Source: Alphaproteobacteria bacterium (GTDB lineage: Bacteria > Pseudomonadota > Alphaproteobacteria > Sphingomonadales > Sphingomonadaceae). Taken from it: a DNA stretch of 64,000 nt. Position 1 is the first letter of the stretch. Each line of letters starts with the position of its first letter. The translations under genes and the position numbers were made by a program. The DNA lies in assembly GCA_018823325.1 (NCBI GenBank), contig JAHJIJ010000030.1:1-64000 (forward strand). The letters run 5' to 3'. Of the stretch, positions 25,261-34,249 are shown piece after piece. Below the pieces are notes generated by a model. That model saw nothing but the letters and a program-made list of their open reading frames with translations. It was not told the origin of the DNA and searched no databases.

Positions 25261-25389
25261 CTTCCATGGCGCATATGCGAGAAGATCGAGAAGTTCCAAA
25301 CGCAGGCCTCGGAAAACTGCGCGCTTCATAACCTGCCACACCCAATCATGAGGACCGCCGACGTGCATTTTGCATCCACGCGGCGCGAA

Positions 25390-27003
25390 TCAGGGGTGTT
25401 GTCGACCAGAAACGGCTAGTTTTGGTGACCAGTCCTGAGCAACAGCCGAACCGATCTGATTCGCTGATCTGAGCTCTTGCAGCCTCGGGCAATCAACCTC
25501 CGCGCGGCCCCGTCCAAGCATCATCTTCTCCAGCACAGGATCGCTCTCGCACCGGCCATCGCCTCCCTCGTCGAAACTGAGCGAGTGGGGAAAGGCGCAG
25601 AGCGTCCGCGTGAAGGTCTGCTCATTCTGCTCAATCTTGGTCGCGAGAACAGACGCAGGCGCCTTGCCTTCCTCGACCCAACGGATCAACGCCCACAGCA
25701 TGTCGCGCTCAGGATCGCCGGGAAACGCCATTTGGCCCGACCCGCCGAAATTGTCCGCTCCAGGCCCGCGCGCGCAATGGTACATCCCCGGCACGATGAA
25801 CAGCCGTGCTGTCTGCGAGACGGCGTCCAGTCCGCCATTTTCGGCCGCCAGTCGGCGATAATAGTCGATGGTCGGCCCGGCATTCGTCGAGGGGTCCTCC
25901 CACCCCTGGTAAATGATCGCCTTGCCGCCCGCTCTCCTGAAAGCGTCAATCGAGGTGCGATCCGCGCGTAGCTCGGGCATCACGCGGTTGATCAGGGCAA
26001 GGTCTGCGGTGCGATCAAACTTGTCCTCATCCCATTGCGGATCGCCATGGGCTGCATCCGCCCACATCGCTCTCAGCAATGGGGATGGCGGACCGGGACG
26101 AGTCCGCACGCCCGGAAAGAGGCCGCCATCCATGGGTTCATTGTCAGCATTCGTGAGGGGGGCAATGATGCTCCTGAGCATATCCAGACGCTCGGCAGGA
26201 ATGCATGCGCCCGAGCTGCCATCCTGCCCTTCGGAACATGCCAGTTCTGCCGTGTCGAATGTGCACGCCGCGGGATTTTCGACGATCCCATCCCGCCGGC
26301 CGTCAATCCCGTCGCAGGCCGCAATAGCCCGGGTTGAATAGAGATCCCAGTCCGCCTCGGTCAGCGCTGCCTTGGGGTTCCATTTCTGCTGGAGCGCGAA
26401 CCACATCATCCGCACCGACTGCAGCGGCATGTTCGGCCCCGGCGCACCCGCGAGAATGCCGTCGAAGTCCTTGGGGTAGTTCTGCATGGACTTGAGCGCC
26501 TGCCGCCCACCGCCCGAACAGCCGGTGAAATAGGCATGACGGATCGGCTGGCCGTAGAAACGCTCGGTCAGCCGGCGCGCGGCGACGGTGGTAAGATGCA
26601 CGGCGCGATGCTCGTAATCTTGCCGCGCCTTGCCATCGAGCATCCAGTGCGCATCGCTCGCCTTGTGGCCGCTATCGGTACTGGCGACCGCAAAGCCCTC
26701 TCCGACCCGCAGACTCATGTCGAGATAGTTGAAAACCCCCGCATCGCCACCAACACCAGCGCCGAGATAGCGACCGTTCCACTGCTGGGGCAGCCACAGT
26801 TCGAAGCCAATATTGCCCTCGATCGTGCCCTCGACCCGGCACAGCGGCACCGAGACCTGACGCGGGGCATAAGCGCGTTGCTGCGCAGGCAGCCAGTTAT
26901 CGGCAGGCTGCACGGCGCGCGCGCTGCTGACCGTGACACCATCAGGATGACTGCCCATAAGAGCGGCACATCCAGCAAGCGACGCGGCCAGCAGCGCACT
27001 CAT
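25390..27003 (-). CDS. tannase-family lipoprotein esterase coupled to a TonB receptor
   Basis: A 537-residue tannase-family protein that starts with a very short lipoprotein signal (LLAASLAGC lipobox, Cys12), so it is probably membrane-anchored. The nucleophile elbow is GCSGGG, the acid lies in YQGWEDPS, and HC occurs in GMYHCARGPG, the family arrangement. The start codon overlaps the stop of the TonB receptor gene (TGATG), an unusually tight link between an outer-membrane importer and an esterase. This suggests that the ester is either processed at the surface before import or directly after it. Substrate unknown; phenolic esters fit the family. Confidence 0.87.
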   Translation of the reverse strand: MSALLAASLAGCAALMGSHPDGVTVSSARAVQPADNWLPAQQRAYAPRQVSVPLCRVEGTIEGNIGFELWLPQQWNGRYLGAGVGGDAGVFNYLDMSLRVGEGFAVASTDSGHKASDAHWMLDGKARQDYEHRAVHLTTVAARRLTERFYGQPIRHAYFTGCSGGGRQALKSMQNYPKDFDGILAGAPGPNMPLQSVRMMWFALQQKWNPKAALTEADWDLYSTRAIAACDGIDGRRDGIVENPAACTFDTAELACSEGQDGSSGACIPAERLDMLRSIIAPLTNADNEPMDGGLFPGVRTRPGPPSPLLRAMWADAAHGDPQWDEDKFDRTADLALINRVMPELRADRTSIDAFRRAGGKAIIYQGWEDPSTNAGPTIDYYRRLAAENGGLDAVSQTARLFIVPGMYHCARGPGADNFGGSGQMAFPGDPERDMLWALIRWVEEGKAPASVLATKIEQNEQTFTRTLCAFPHSLSFDEGGDGRCESDPVLEKMMLGRGRAEVDCPRLQELRSANQIGSAVAQDWSPKLAVSGRQHP

Positions 27004-29624
27004 CAGAAGCGAACCCCTGCCGTTACCGAGAACAGCCGCGGGAACGGATTGGCCGACTGCGGATCCCAGCCATTGGGCTGATCAACGAACGGCGGATTGG
27101 CATCGAACAGGTTACGCACGTCGAAGCCGATATTGAGCTGTTCGTTGATGTCATAAGTGAACGACAGATCGAACGTATTGTAATCGCTCACCTTCTGCAC
27201 CGGCGTGACGGTCGTGTTGTCATAGCCGTTCAGATAGTTCCACACGAGGCGCGTCTTGAACCCCTCATAGTTGAACCCGATGTCGCTCTGTGTGCGGAAG
27301 CGATGTGCAAAGCCGATCGTGTTGAGCACATCACGGAAGCCCGCGCCGGGGACAGCCTCGAAAATATAGTCGAGAACATAAGTGCCCTGCACGCCGGCAG
27401 ACCAGTTCATCGGTCCCATCGCCCAATCATAGGCCAACGAGAAATCGAGGCCCCGCATCTTGGTGGTGCCAAGATTCTGCCGGCGACCGTCTGCAATGTA
27501 CGTCACCTGCGACGCGTTGATCGCCGCATTGATCGGCAGGCCCGAGTTGATGAGCGCATCGATTTCCGCCGGCGTCGGATTGAACTGCACGAAATCAGCG
27601 TAGAGCGGATTGGTGAGCAGGCCGGGCGTGCCGCGCAGCGCCTGGATCTGATTCGAGTAATCGATGCGGAAGTAGCTCAGCGAAGCTCGCAATCCCGGCA
27701 CCGCAACCGGTGCAAGCTCTGCCGTGAACGACCATGTTTCGGCCGTCTCCGGCTGAAGATCCGGATTGCCGCCAGCAATGCCGATGCCGATCTGGTTGCC
27801 ATTGGGTCCCGGCAGGGTATCGAAGTAAAGACCCGCACCACCGGCAATGGTCGACACTTCGGTATAGGTCGGCGCCCGGAACGAGGTGCCATAGGTGCCC
27901 TTGAGCGAGAGACCGCTCACCGGAACCCAGGTAACGCCGAACTTCGGATTGGTCGTGCTACCGAAATCGCTGTATTTCTCGTGCCGCACCGCCGCCGACA
28001 GCGAGAGCTGTTCGAGGCCGGACTGGGCGTTGCCGCTGCCGAAGACAGGCACGAACAATTCGCCGAAGAAGGCATCTACGTTGCGGCTGCCGTCAGCAGC
28101 GGTCGAGCGGATGTTGTTGGATTGCCCTGTGAGCAAGTCCGTAAAGGTATATTCCACACGATGTTCGGCACCCAAGGCGATCCGCACGTTGCCACCGGGC
28201 AGGGATGCCAGTGAACCGTCGATCTGCGCGTTCAGCACCTCGAGACGGGTGCGACCGATGATGACAAACAGATTGTCCGTAATGTTGGCAATCGTTGCTG
28301 GATTGTTTGGCCCACCAAAAAGGTTGAGCGCGGTTGCCGGATTGGTATCGGCAAGTGCTGCCTGCAAGGCGCCCGCATTGATGCCGGACTGACGGCGATC
28401 AGCGACTTCCGACGATTTGCCGTAGGCATAATAAACCGTACCCTGGAAATCACCGAAGAGATCGGCTTCGACCCCCGCTACCGCATTCCAGGAATCGGAC
28501 CTGTACGGATTCTCCTGAAGCCCGATGGTGGGTACCAGCGAGTAGGTCACGTTCACGGATGTGGCGCCCGGCACCGGGCTCACGAAGAACGGATTGGTGT
28601 TCGGCACCGTAGCATTGATGTTGGGCGTAATCGGCGCGATGCCGTTGCGCTCGGAATAGAAGCCGTCGGCGAAGATACGGATCGGGCCGAATTCCTGGCT
28701 GAAATTGCCAACGACACTGGTCCGCTCCTGGCTCCAGATCACATGATCGAGCCCGCCATAGAAGCACTGATTGCGTGTGCCCGGCACAAGCGCGCCCACA
28801 TTGGCATTGGTCACGCCTCCCGCCGGAATGGCATAGCTCGTACCGCCAACCGTGATCGTGCCCGGATCGCAATTCGTGTTGCGCAGATCCCGCCCGCCGC
28901 GTGCGCGATTATCCTGCTGATACCATTCGGAAACCTCCGCGCCGAAGAGGGGATCGTTCTGTGAATATTCGCCAGCGATCATGAAGCGGCCCGTATCCCA
29001 GCGATGGCCGGCCATCAGAGCGAACTGCTTTTCGGCATAGTCGCCTTCGGTCAGGCCGAAACGGAACCGTCCTTCGACGCCCTCGACATCATTGCGCAGG
29101 ATGAGATTGACCACGCCGGCCACGGCGTCGGAGCCGTAAATTGCGGATGCACCGTCGGCGACGACCTCGACACGGCCCAACGCGATCGACGGGAGCACGG
29201 ATGGATCAGTGAACTGGCCCTGCGTGCCCTGCGCCGGAAAGCGGCGACCGTTGTAAAGCAGGAGTGTAGCATTGGTGGAAATGCCGCGCAGGTTGATACC
29301 CGCACCGCGTGTCGCGTTTGCAGCGCCATTCTGCGCTGCGCCGCCCGCGCGGTTCGCGCCAAGCGAGACAACCTGCGGCACACGGCGGAGAAGATCGTTG
29401 GTGGAAATCACTGGTTCGGCGAGGATTTCCTCGGAATCGATCGCGATGATGTTTGAACCGATCGGCTCGATGCCACGGATGCGGCTGCCGGTCACGACAA
29501 CGGCCTGCACTTCTTCTGCGGCAACCCCGGTATCCTGCGCCTGAGCGACACCCCCCACCAGACCAGTCGCCACCAGAGCCGTTAGCGACGCACCCCAATG
29601 CAAGCGATTGCATATAGATTTCAT
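27003..29624 (-). CDS. TonB-dependent outer-membrane receptor 1
   Basis: An 873-residue receptor. After a signal peptide (cleavage near VAQAQD) come a TonB-box-like region (VVVTGSRIRG), a plug with LRGISTNATLLLYNGRRFP and SAIYGSDAVAGVVNLI, and a 22-strand barrel ending in Phe. No STN domain is seen, so signalling through an anti-sigma factor is unlikely. ATG 29624 is set by GGAGGGG four bases upstream. The promoter has a LacI-type palindrome at 29760, and a second one overlaps the first codons (29599). Together with the tannase it forms an uptake operon for a bulky ester or glycoside, by inference. Confidence 0.92.
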   Translation of the reverse strand: MKSICNRLHWGASLTALVATGLVGGVAQAQDTGVAAEEVQAVVVTGSRIRGIEPIGSNIIAIDSEEILAEPVISTNDLLRRVPQVVSLGANRAGGAAQNGAANATRGAGINLRGISTNATLLLYNGRRFPAQGTQGQFTDPSVLPSIALGRVEVVADGASAIYGSDAVAGVVNLILRNDVEGVEGRFRFGLTEGDYAEKQFALMAGHRWDTGRFMIAGEYSQNDPLFGAEVSEWYQQDNRARGGRDLRNTNCDPGTITVGGTSYAIPAGGVTNANVGALVPGTRNQCFYGGLDHVIWSQERTSVVGNFSQEFGPIRIFADGFYSERNGIAPITPNINATVPNTNPFFVSPVPGATSVNVTYSLVPTIGLQENPYRSDSWNAVAGVEADLFGDFQGTVYYAYGKSSEVADRRQSGINAGALQAALADTNPATALNLFGGPNNPATIANITDNLFVIIGRTRLEVLNAQIDGSLASLPGGNVRIALGAEHRVEYTFTDLLTGQSNNIRSTAADGSRNVDAFFGELFVPVFGSGNAQSGLEQLSLSAAVRHEKYSDFGSTTNPKFGVTWVPVSGLSLKGTYGTSFRAPTYTEVSTIAGGAGLYFDTLPGPNGNQIGIGIAGGNPDLQPETAETWSFTAELAPVAVPGLRASLSYFRIDYSNQIQALRGTPGLLTNPLYADFVQFNPTPAEIDALINSGLPINAAINASQVTYIADGRRQNLGTTKMRGLDFSLAYDWAMGPMNWSAGVQGTYVLDYIFEAVPGAGFRDVLNTIGFAHRFRTQSDIGFNYEGFKTRLVWNYLNGYDNTTVTPVQKVSDYNTFDLSFTYDINEQLNIGFDVRNLFDANPPFVDQPNGWDPQSANPFPRLFSVTAGVRF
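29599..29612. promoter_or_regulatory. LacI-type palindrome inside the first codons of TonB receptor 1
   Basis: TGCAAGCGATTGCA has the form of the LacI-type elements upstream of other genes in this half, but lies at codons 5-9 of the receptor gene. An intragenic roadblock or looping site is possible, but coincidence is not excluded. Confidence 0.35.
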
Positions 29625-29995
29625 AAAACCCCTCCCTGAATGCCCGCCACCTATGAGCGGATTAGACTTGAGAGGGGGCGAGAATGGCGACTTTAGGTCG
29701 CGTTTCAGTCCGCTTTGCCTCACAAGATGCAAACAAGTTTAATATCGGGCGGCCGCTCATGCAAGCGCTGTCACAAACGAATTCCTAGTGTGGGGATTTA
29801 GCCACAGTGGCACGGAAGCGCCGCTACCGACGCGGAACTCCTACTTTCGCCTTCGCCCGAGCGAGTGCCCGAATGCTTGGCAGAACGAACAGGGGCTTCG
29901 GCGCCAGTGCTGAAGCCACTCAATCACTGCAAAGAGTTTCAGAGCAGTTGGCAAAGCAGTGCAAACAGTGGCCGCAGGGTGATCCTCTGCCCGGC
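29625..29995. other. gene-free stretch between TonB receptor 1 and the CapA gene
   Basis: About 370 bases carry the receptor's leader and promoter, including the operator at 29760. The part from 29776 to 29995 shows no gene-like frame, hairpin or repeat that I can support. Confidence 0.5.
29760..29773. promoter_or_regulatory. predicted LacI operator upstream of TonB receptor 1
   Basis: TGCAAGCGCTGTCA carries the AAGCGCT core of LacI/GalR sites, with one weaker half. It is 136 bases before the receptor start. Confidence 0.5.
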
Positions 29996-31117
29996 CTAGA
30001 CAGTCAGATCCAACTCTACCATGTCCCGCCCCTTATGGTAGCGGGCATTGAGCCCCGCTTCGGCCGTGACGGCATTCAGATAATCGATCACGGCTTCATG
30101 CTCGGCTGTGCCGGGCGCGGCGAAGCGCGGAACGGCATCGCGACCGATGTGGAGCGGCAAGAAGCCAGCCTTGAGCAGCTTACCCTCGGCAATCTCGAAC
30201 CGCGCGACCATCGCAAGGCGTGAGGCTGTCGGGAAATTATAAAGCCCCTCGAAATCCGGCTCCCATTCCTCAGCCAGAACACGGATTTCGTTCCAGCTCT
30301 TCGACTTGGCGTGCGCCTCGTCCATGGCGAGATCGGTCGCGAAATTGCACAGGCAGTGGAACACCGGCTTGCCGTCGATCACCTGACAGCCTTTGATAAT
30401 ATGCGGATGGCCACCGATGATCGAGTCAGCCCCTGCCTCGATCGCGGCGCGCGCAACATCGTGCTCATAGTCAGCAATCACAGCGCGAACGAAGTGAATG
30501 CCCCAGTGCTGGGACACGAAGACGAGGTCCGCCTGCGCCTTTGCCGCGCGAATATCGGCCTGCATAGCAGCGAGATCGTCGCGATGCGGGTAGGTGTGCA
30601 CCCGCGCCGGTGTACCCGGCTGATCATGCTCGATCTGCTCGTAGACGGTATGCGCACGCATCGGGACGCAACCCGGCCGGCGCTCGTCCGCCCAATAGGA
30701 GTGCGGGAGAATGCTGGAATAGGAGAGGAACGCCACCCGCGTGCCATCGCCTAAGGTAAAGATCACCGGCCGGCGTGCCTCCTCGATATTGGCACCGGCG
30801 CCGACGACACGGATGCCCGCCTGCTCCAGATTGTCGCGCGTCTCGAAAAAGGCTTCCCGACCCCAATCCATGCAGTGATTGCCGGCCATTGAAATGACAT
30901 CGAAGCCCGCGCGGGCAAGCGACTGCGCCCCGTCGGGACGCGCTAGAACGGCATGACGGGCCTGCGGGAGACGCGAGCCCTTCTCGGCGAAGCTGGTTTC
31001 AAGCTGGCCAAACACGATGTCGGCTGACTGGAGAACGTCGCGGGTTGCGACATAGCTCTCGTCGTAATTGTCCCGGTCGGGTGCCAGATCGCCGGTTGCC
31101 AGAAGAATATGCGTCAC
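29996..31117 (-). CDS. CapA-family metallophosphatase-like protein
   Basis: A 373-residue protein of the CapA/PgsA (poly-gamma-glutamate system) family, which has a calcineurin-like fold. Typical motifs are visible: ATGDLAPDRDN, MAGNHCMDWG, ISQHWG-like VSQHWGIHF and GGHPHIIKGCQ. It lacks the N-terminal membrane anchor of true PgsA, so it may act in the cytoplasm as a phosphodiesterase or hydrolase. GTG 31117 follows GGAGAGACAC. A LacI-type site lies 61 bases upstream, placing it in the predicted regulon next to its regulator gene. The reaction is unknown. Confidence 0.82.
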   Translation of the reverse strand: MTHILLATGDLAPDRDNYDESYVATRDVLQSADIVFGQLETSFAEKGSRLPQARHAVLARPDGAQSLARAGFDVISMAGNHCMDWGREAFFETRDNLEQAGIRVVGAGANIEEARRPVIFTLGDGTRVAFLSYSSILPHSYWADERRPGCVPMRAHTVYEQIEHDQPGTPARVHTYPHRDDLAAMQADIRAAKAQADLVFVSQHWGIHFVRAVIADYEHDVARAAIEAGADSIIGGHPHIIKGCQVIDGKPVFHCLCNFATDLAMDEAHAKSKSWNEIRVLAEEWEPDFEGLYNFPTASRLAMVARFEIAEGKLLKAGFLPLHIGRDAVPRFAAPGTAEHEAVIDYLNAVTAEAGLNARYHKGRDMVELDLTV

Positions 31118-31177
31118 GTGTCTCTCCTACCGCGATACCACGGTATATGTCTCGAATTCACAGCCTGAATCGGCCTC

Positions 31178-31191
31178 GTAAGCGCTTTCAT
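31178..31191. promoter_or_regulatory. predicted LacI operator upstream of the CapA gene
   Basis: GTAAGCGCTTTCAT keeps the AAGCGCTT core and lies in the short gap between lacI and the CapA gene. Confidence 0.5.
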
Positions 31192-31242
31192 GGCAGGCAA
31201 GGTCCAGCGGTTCAAGTGAACCGACAGACTCGCTCGCGTGCT

Positions 31243-32241
31243 TCAGACGCTTTCACGCGCGATGAGGCGGAAGCCGACATCGACCTTGCGCGAGGGGAAT
31301 TTCCGCCCTTCCTGATGGCAGGCGATAGCGGCCATGACTTCCCGAGCGATGCGGGCGCCGTCCACATCGACGGACGTGATGGTAGGGCGCATTTCGCCCG
31401 CAATCGTGTTGTTGCCGAAGCCGATAACGCCCAGATCGTCCGGCACCCGCAGGCCCGCGCCTTGCGCCTCCACGATCAACCCCTGAGCCAGATGGTCCGA
31501 GCCGCAAACAACCACATCCGGACGCTTGTCCATCCGGCGGATGTCGGCAAACACGCGTCGGGCGTGGCCGAAGCGGGTCGGCATATCAACGATGGATTCG
31601 CTTGGTGGTGCGTGTCCCAGCGCCTGCCACTCCGTAAAGAAACCCTCGCGACGGTTCTGAGCACGGGGGCTGTCCGCCGTCACGACATGCGGCCGCTGGT
31701 AACCACGTGACGCGAGAAAGCGCGCGATGTCCCGCCCGGCGTCGACATGGCTAAAGCCGATTGCGACCCCAATGGGGTCCGCAGGCAGCTCCCAAACCTG
31801 GATGAACAGAGTGCGACTACGCGAAACCATGCTGTCCACCAGATCGCTTGCAGGACCGGTGGAAATGATAGCATCGACACGGCGGGAGAGCGCAGCGCGC
31901 ACGAGACTGTCCGTGCGATCGCGGGAGGTGCCGGTAAGGCCGATCATGACATTGTTGCCACTCGCGGTCATCTCGCCGACCATGCGCTCGATCATGTCAT
32001 TAAATAGCGAATGCTCCAGATGCGGGATCAGAACCGCGACCATGCGACTCTTGTTGCTCGCCAGATCGCCGGCCAGTGCGTTGGGAATATAGCCGGTCAA
32101 CTCGATGGCGGCACGAATGCGAACCGCAGTTTCCTCCGCAACAACAGCAGGATTGTTGAGAAAGCGACTGACGGTCGCCGCCGAGACTTTCGCCTCGCGC
32201 GCGACATCGTTGAGCGTGGGGGCCTTGGGCAGGTTGGGCAT
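31243..32241 (-). CDS. LacI-family transcriptional regulator
   Basis: A 332-residue repressor with the N-terminal helix-turn-helix (TLNDVAREAKVSAATVSRFL, residues 9-28), a hinge with NALAGDLAS, and a periplasmic-binding-protein-like ligand domain. Two palindromes of the type it should bind lie in the divergent promoter region upstream (32291 and 32335). Elements of the same form occur at six other promoters from 29 to 60 kb, so it is the natural candidate for a local master regulator. The ligand is unknown; a sugar-like or hydroxy-acid effector is usual. Confidence 0.92.
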   Translation of the reverse strand: MPNLPKAPTLNDVAREAKVSAATVSRFLNNPAVVAEETAVRIRAAIELTGYIPNALAGDLASNKSRMVAVLIPHLEHSLFNDMIERMVGEMTASGNNVMIGLTGTSRDRTDSLVRAALSRRVDAIISTGPASDLVDSMVSRSRTLFIQVWELPADPIGVAIGFSHVDAGRDIARFLASRGYQRPHVVTADSPRAQNRREGFFTEWQALGHAPPSESIVDMPTRFGHARRVFADIRRMDKRPDVVVCGSDHLAQGLIVEAQGAGLRVPDDLGVIGFGNNTIAGEMRPTITSVDVDGARIAREVMAAIACHQEGRKFPSRKVDVGFRLIARESV

Positions 32242-32290
32242 CGTATCTCCGCCTTATCTTGGGCGGACCATGCCCGAGCGGAACCCGGCT

Positions 32291-32305
32291 TGCAATGCGA
32301 TTGCA
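32291..32305. promoter_or_regulatory. second palindrome in the lacI/CocE promoter region
   Basis: TGCAATGCGATTGCA is a 15-base palindrome with the same outer half-sites TGCAA/TTGCA as the LacI elements but one extra central base. It lies 50 bases before lacI, so it may serve autoregulation. Confidence 0.42.
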
Positions 32306-32334
32306 GAGTGGAAGGGCGTTAGAATGAAAATTAC

Positions 32335-32348
32335 GTAAGCGCTTGCAT
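32335..32348. promoter_or_regulatory. predicted LacI operator upstream of the CocE hydrolase
   Basis: GTAAGCGCTTGCAT has the intact AAGCGCTT centre and lies 51 bases before the CocE start. Confidence 0.58.
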
Positions 32349-32398
32349 CATCGCGAGCTCCCTGGCTACTGTTCAGCGTGTTCATCTGGAGAGGCGAT

Positions 32399-34189
32399 AT
32401 GACCCTGTCGGCTGCGTATCGGGCGATACGCGCTCTTTCGTTCGTGCTGGGCTTCGGCCTTACGCTGGGGGTGCTCCTCCCCGGAGCTGTACGCGCGCAG
32501 CAGGGCAGCGTTGCCGACTATGACGGAATCTCCAGTCAGTCCCTGCATATTCCGAGTTTCGACGGGACCCGCATTGCGATCACCGTGTATCGCCCGACCA
32601 GAAACGGTTCGGAAGCGGGCGAGCGGTTGCCGGTCATCGTCACCCAAAACCGCAGCGAAGCGAATCCGCGCATGCTGGCGGAAATGCGGCGCTATACTGA
32701 CAGCGGCTACATCTGGATCGCGCAGGATCGGCGAGGGACCGGAGCATCCTTCGGCGTGCAAACGGGTTTCGTGAACCAGGCCGACGCCAAGGACGCGAAA
32801 GCGGTGATCGATTGGGCGGCGGCGCAGCCGTTCAGCAGCGGCAAGACGGTCGCGCTGGGCTGCTCCAATCAGGGTGCGTGGCAGTATCTGGTGGCGACCA
32901 TGCGACCGGAGAGTCTGGTGGCGATTGCCCCGGCCTGTGCCAGCCCGATGTTCTATGACGATGCGGTCGCGATCAACGGAATCCCGATGATCGCGCTGGC
33001 GGACAAGCCCTATGCTGGAGAATGCCGGGAAGGAAATACCGGCGCGCGGCCGGGCAATATGGCGCCGCCGCCCCCTGCCCCGGTCGATGCCGATACGGAC
33101 GGCGCCCTGCTGCGCGCGGCGCAGGCCGAGCAGCGCTGCGGCGCGCCAATGCTCGGCCAATATTGGCGTAACATGCCCCGTGACGGGATGAACCATTTTG
33201 CCGGCTATCAGCCAGCGCTGGCGGATACGGCCATGACTCGATGGGAGGTGCTCCGGGATTCCGGCATCGCAATCCTGCAGATCGGCGGCTGGTTCGACGC
33301 TGCTGTACCTGGCCAGATAGAGGGGCAGCGCGCGTTCGGCGGCCGGGTGATCATGGGGCCGTGGGTCCATGGAAATCGTGCGCCGCGCAATGCGACACTG
33401 CCCAATGAAGCGATGGATCTGACGGCCGAAACGCTGGCGTTCTTTGACCGCTACGCGAAGGAGGTCCCAAACGGCGCGGATAAGCCGGCGTTTCGCTACT
33501 ATACCATCAACGCTGCGGCTGGCGATGAATGGCGAAGCGCGGAACGCTGGCCCAGCCTGCCGCGTCGCACGCTGTACCTCGGCGCAGGCAGCACGCTTAC
33601 CGCTACAACGCCGAGCCAAGCGGGGCGAGATACGCTGGCGCCGGGCGGAGCGCGTTGGTTCGATGGGCGCTACAGCCCGCTGGCGCGCTGGCATGCGGGC
33701 GACTTCACGGCCACCAACAGCGGCAGCCTGACCCACGAGAGCGCGGCGATGACGCAGGCAATGGAACTGACCGGGACGGTCACCGCGAACCTTTGGATCA
33801 GTGCCGACCGGCCGGACGCCAATGTCTTTGCGATGCTGCAGGATGTCGCGCCCGATGGCAGCGCCACCTATGTAACCGATGGACGGCTGCGCGCCTCCTG
33901 GCGGGCCACCGCGCCGCTGCCTTGGCCCGGCGCCGAACGCACTTGGCACCGCGGCAATGCTGAAGATATCAAACCACTCGCTCCCGGCGAGCCGACGCTG
34001 TTGCGCTTCGACTTTTTCCCGATTTCCTATGTACTGCGCGAGGGCCACCGGCTGAGGCTGGCGATCACCAGCGCGATCGGGCAGGATCATGACGCGCCGC
34101 CGCTGGCCGGAGACCAGCCGGTCACCCTGACGCTGCACCGGGGCGCCGAACACCCCTCTGCGCTGACACTGCCGCTCAAGCCCTACTGA
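32399..34189 (+). CDS. CocE/NonD-family hydrolase (peptidase S15 type), exported
   Basis: A 596-residue hydrolase with a signal peptide ending near AVRAQQ. The alpha/beta part shows QDRRGTGAS, nucleophile motif GCSNQGAWQ and the late His in GPWVHGNR; a C-terminal jelly-roll domain (TVTANLWISADRPDANVF) completes the X-Pro dipeptidyl-peptidase/CocE architecture. Members cleave esters (cocaine esterase), beta-lactam acyl groups or peptides. GGAGAGG precedes ATG 32399. It is divergent from lacI over two palindromes and 60 bases ahead of an alpha/beta hydrolase gene in the same direction. Confidence 0.88.
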   Translation: MTLSAAYRAIRALSFVLGFGLTLGVLLPGAVRAQQGSVADYDGISSQSLHIPSFDGTRIAITVYRPTRNGSEAGERLPVIVTQNRSEANPRMLAEMRRYTDSGYIWIAQDRRGTGASFGVQTGFVNQADAKDAKAVIDWAAAQPFSSGKTVALGCSNQGAWQYLVATMRPESLVAIAPACASPMFYDDAVAINGIPMIALADKPYAGECREGNTGARPGNMAPPPPAPVDADTDGALLRAAQAEQRCGAPMLGQYWRNMPRDGMNHFAGYQPALADTAMTRWEVLRDSGIAILQIGGWFDAAVPGQIEGQRAFGGRVIMGPWVHGNRAPRNATLPNEAMDLTAETLAFFDRYAKEVPNGADKPAFRYYTINAAAGDEWRSAERWPSLPRRTLYLGAGSTLTATTPSQAGRDTLAPGGARWFDGRYSPLARWHAGDFTATNSGSLTHESAAMTQAMELTGTVTANLWISADRPDANVFAMLQDVAPDGSATYVTDGRLRASWRATAPLPWPGAERTWHRGNAEDIKPLAPGEPTLLRFDFFPISYVLREGHRLRLAITSAIGQDHDAPPLAGDQPVTLTLHRGAEHPSALTLPLKPY

Positions 34190-34249
34190 CCCTGAATAAT
34201 CAGATATGTGATGCTGAGAATCCTATACAAACAACCGAGGAGGATGCCC

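Noticed and set aside
31240-31257. GACGCTTTCACGC, similar to a LacI half-site
   Set aside because: It lies in the 3' end of the lacI coding sequence and only one half matches.
34222-34235. CCTATACAAAC resembling the GntR-type element
   Set aside because: The second half does not carry AC at the needed place, and the position between two co-directional genes gives no support.
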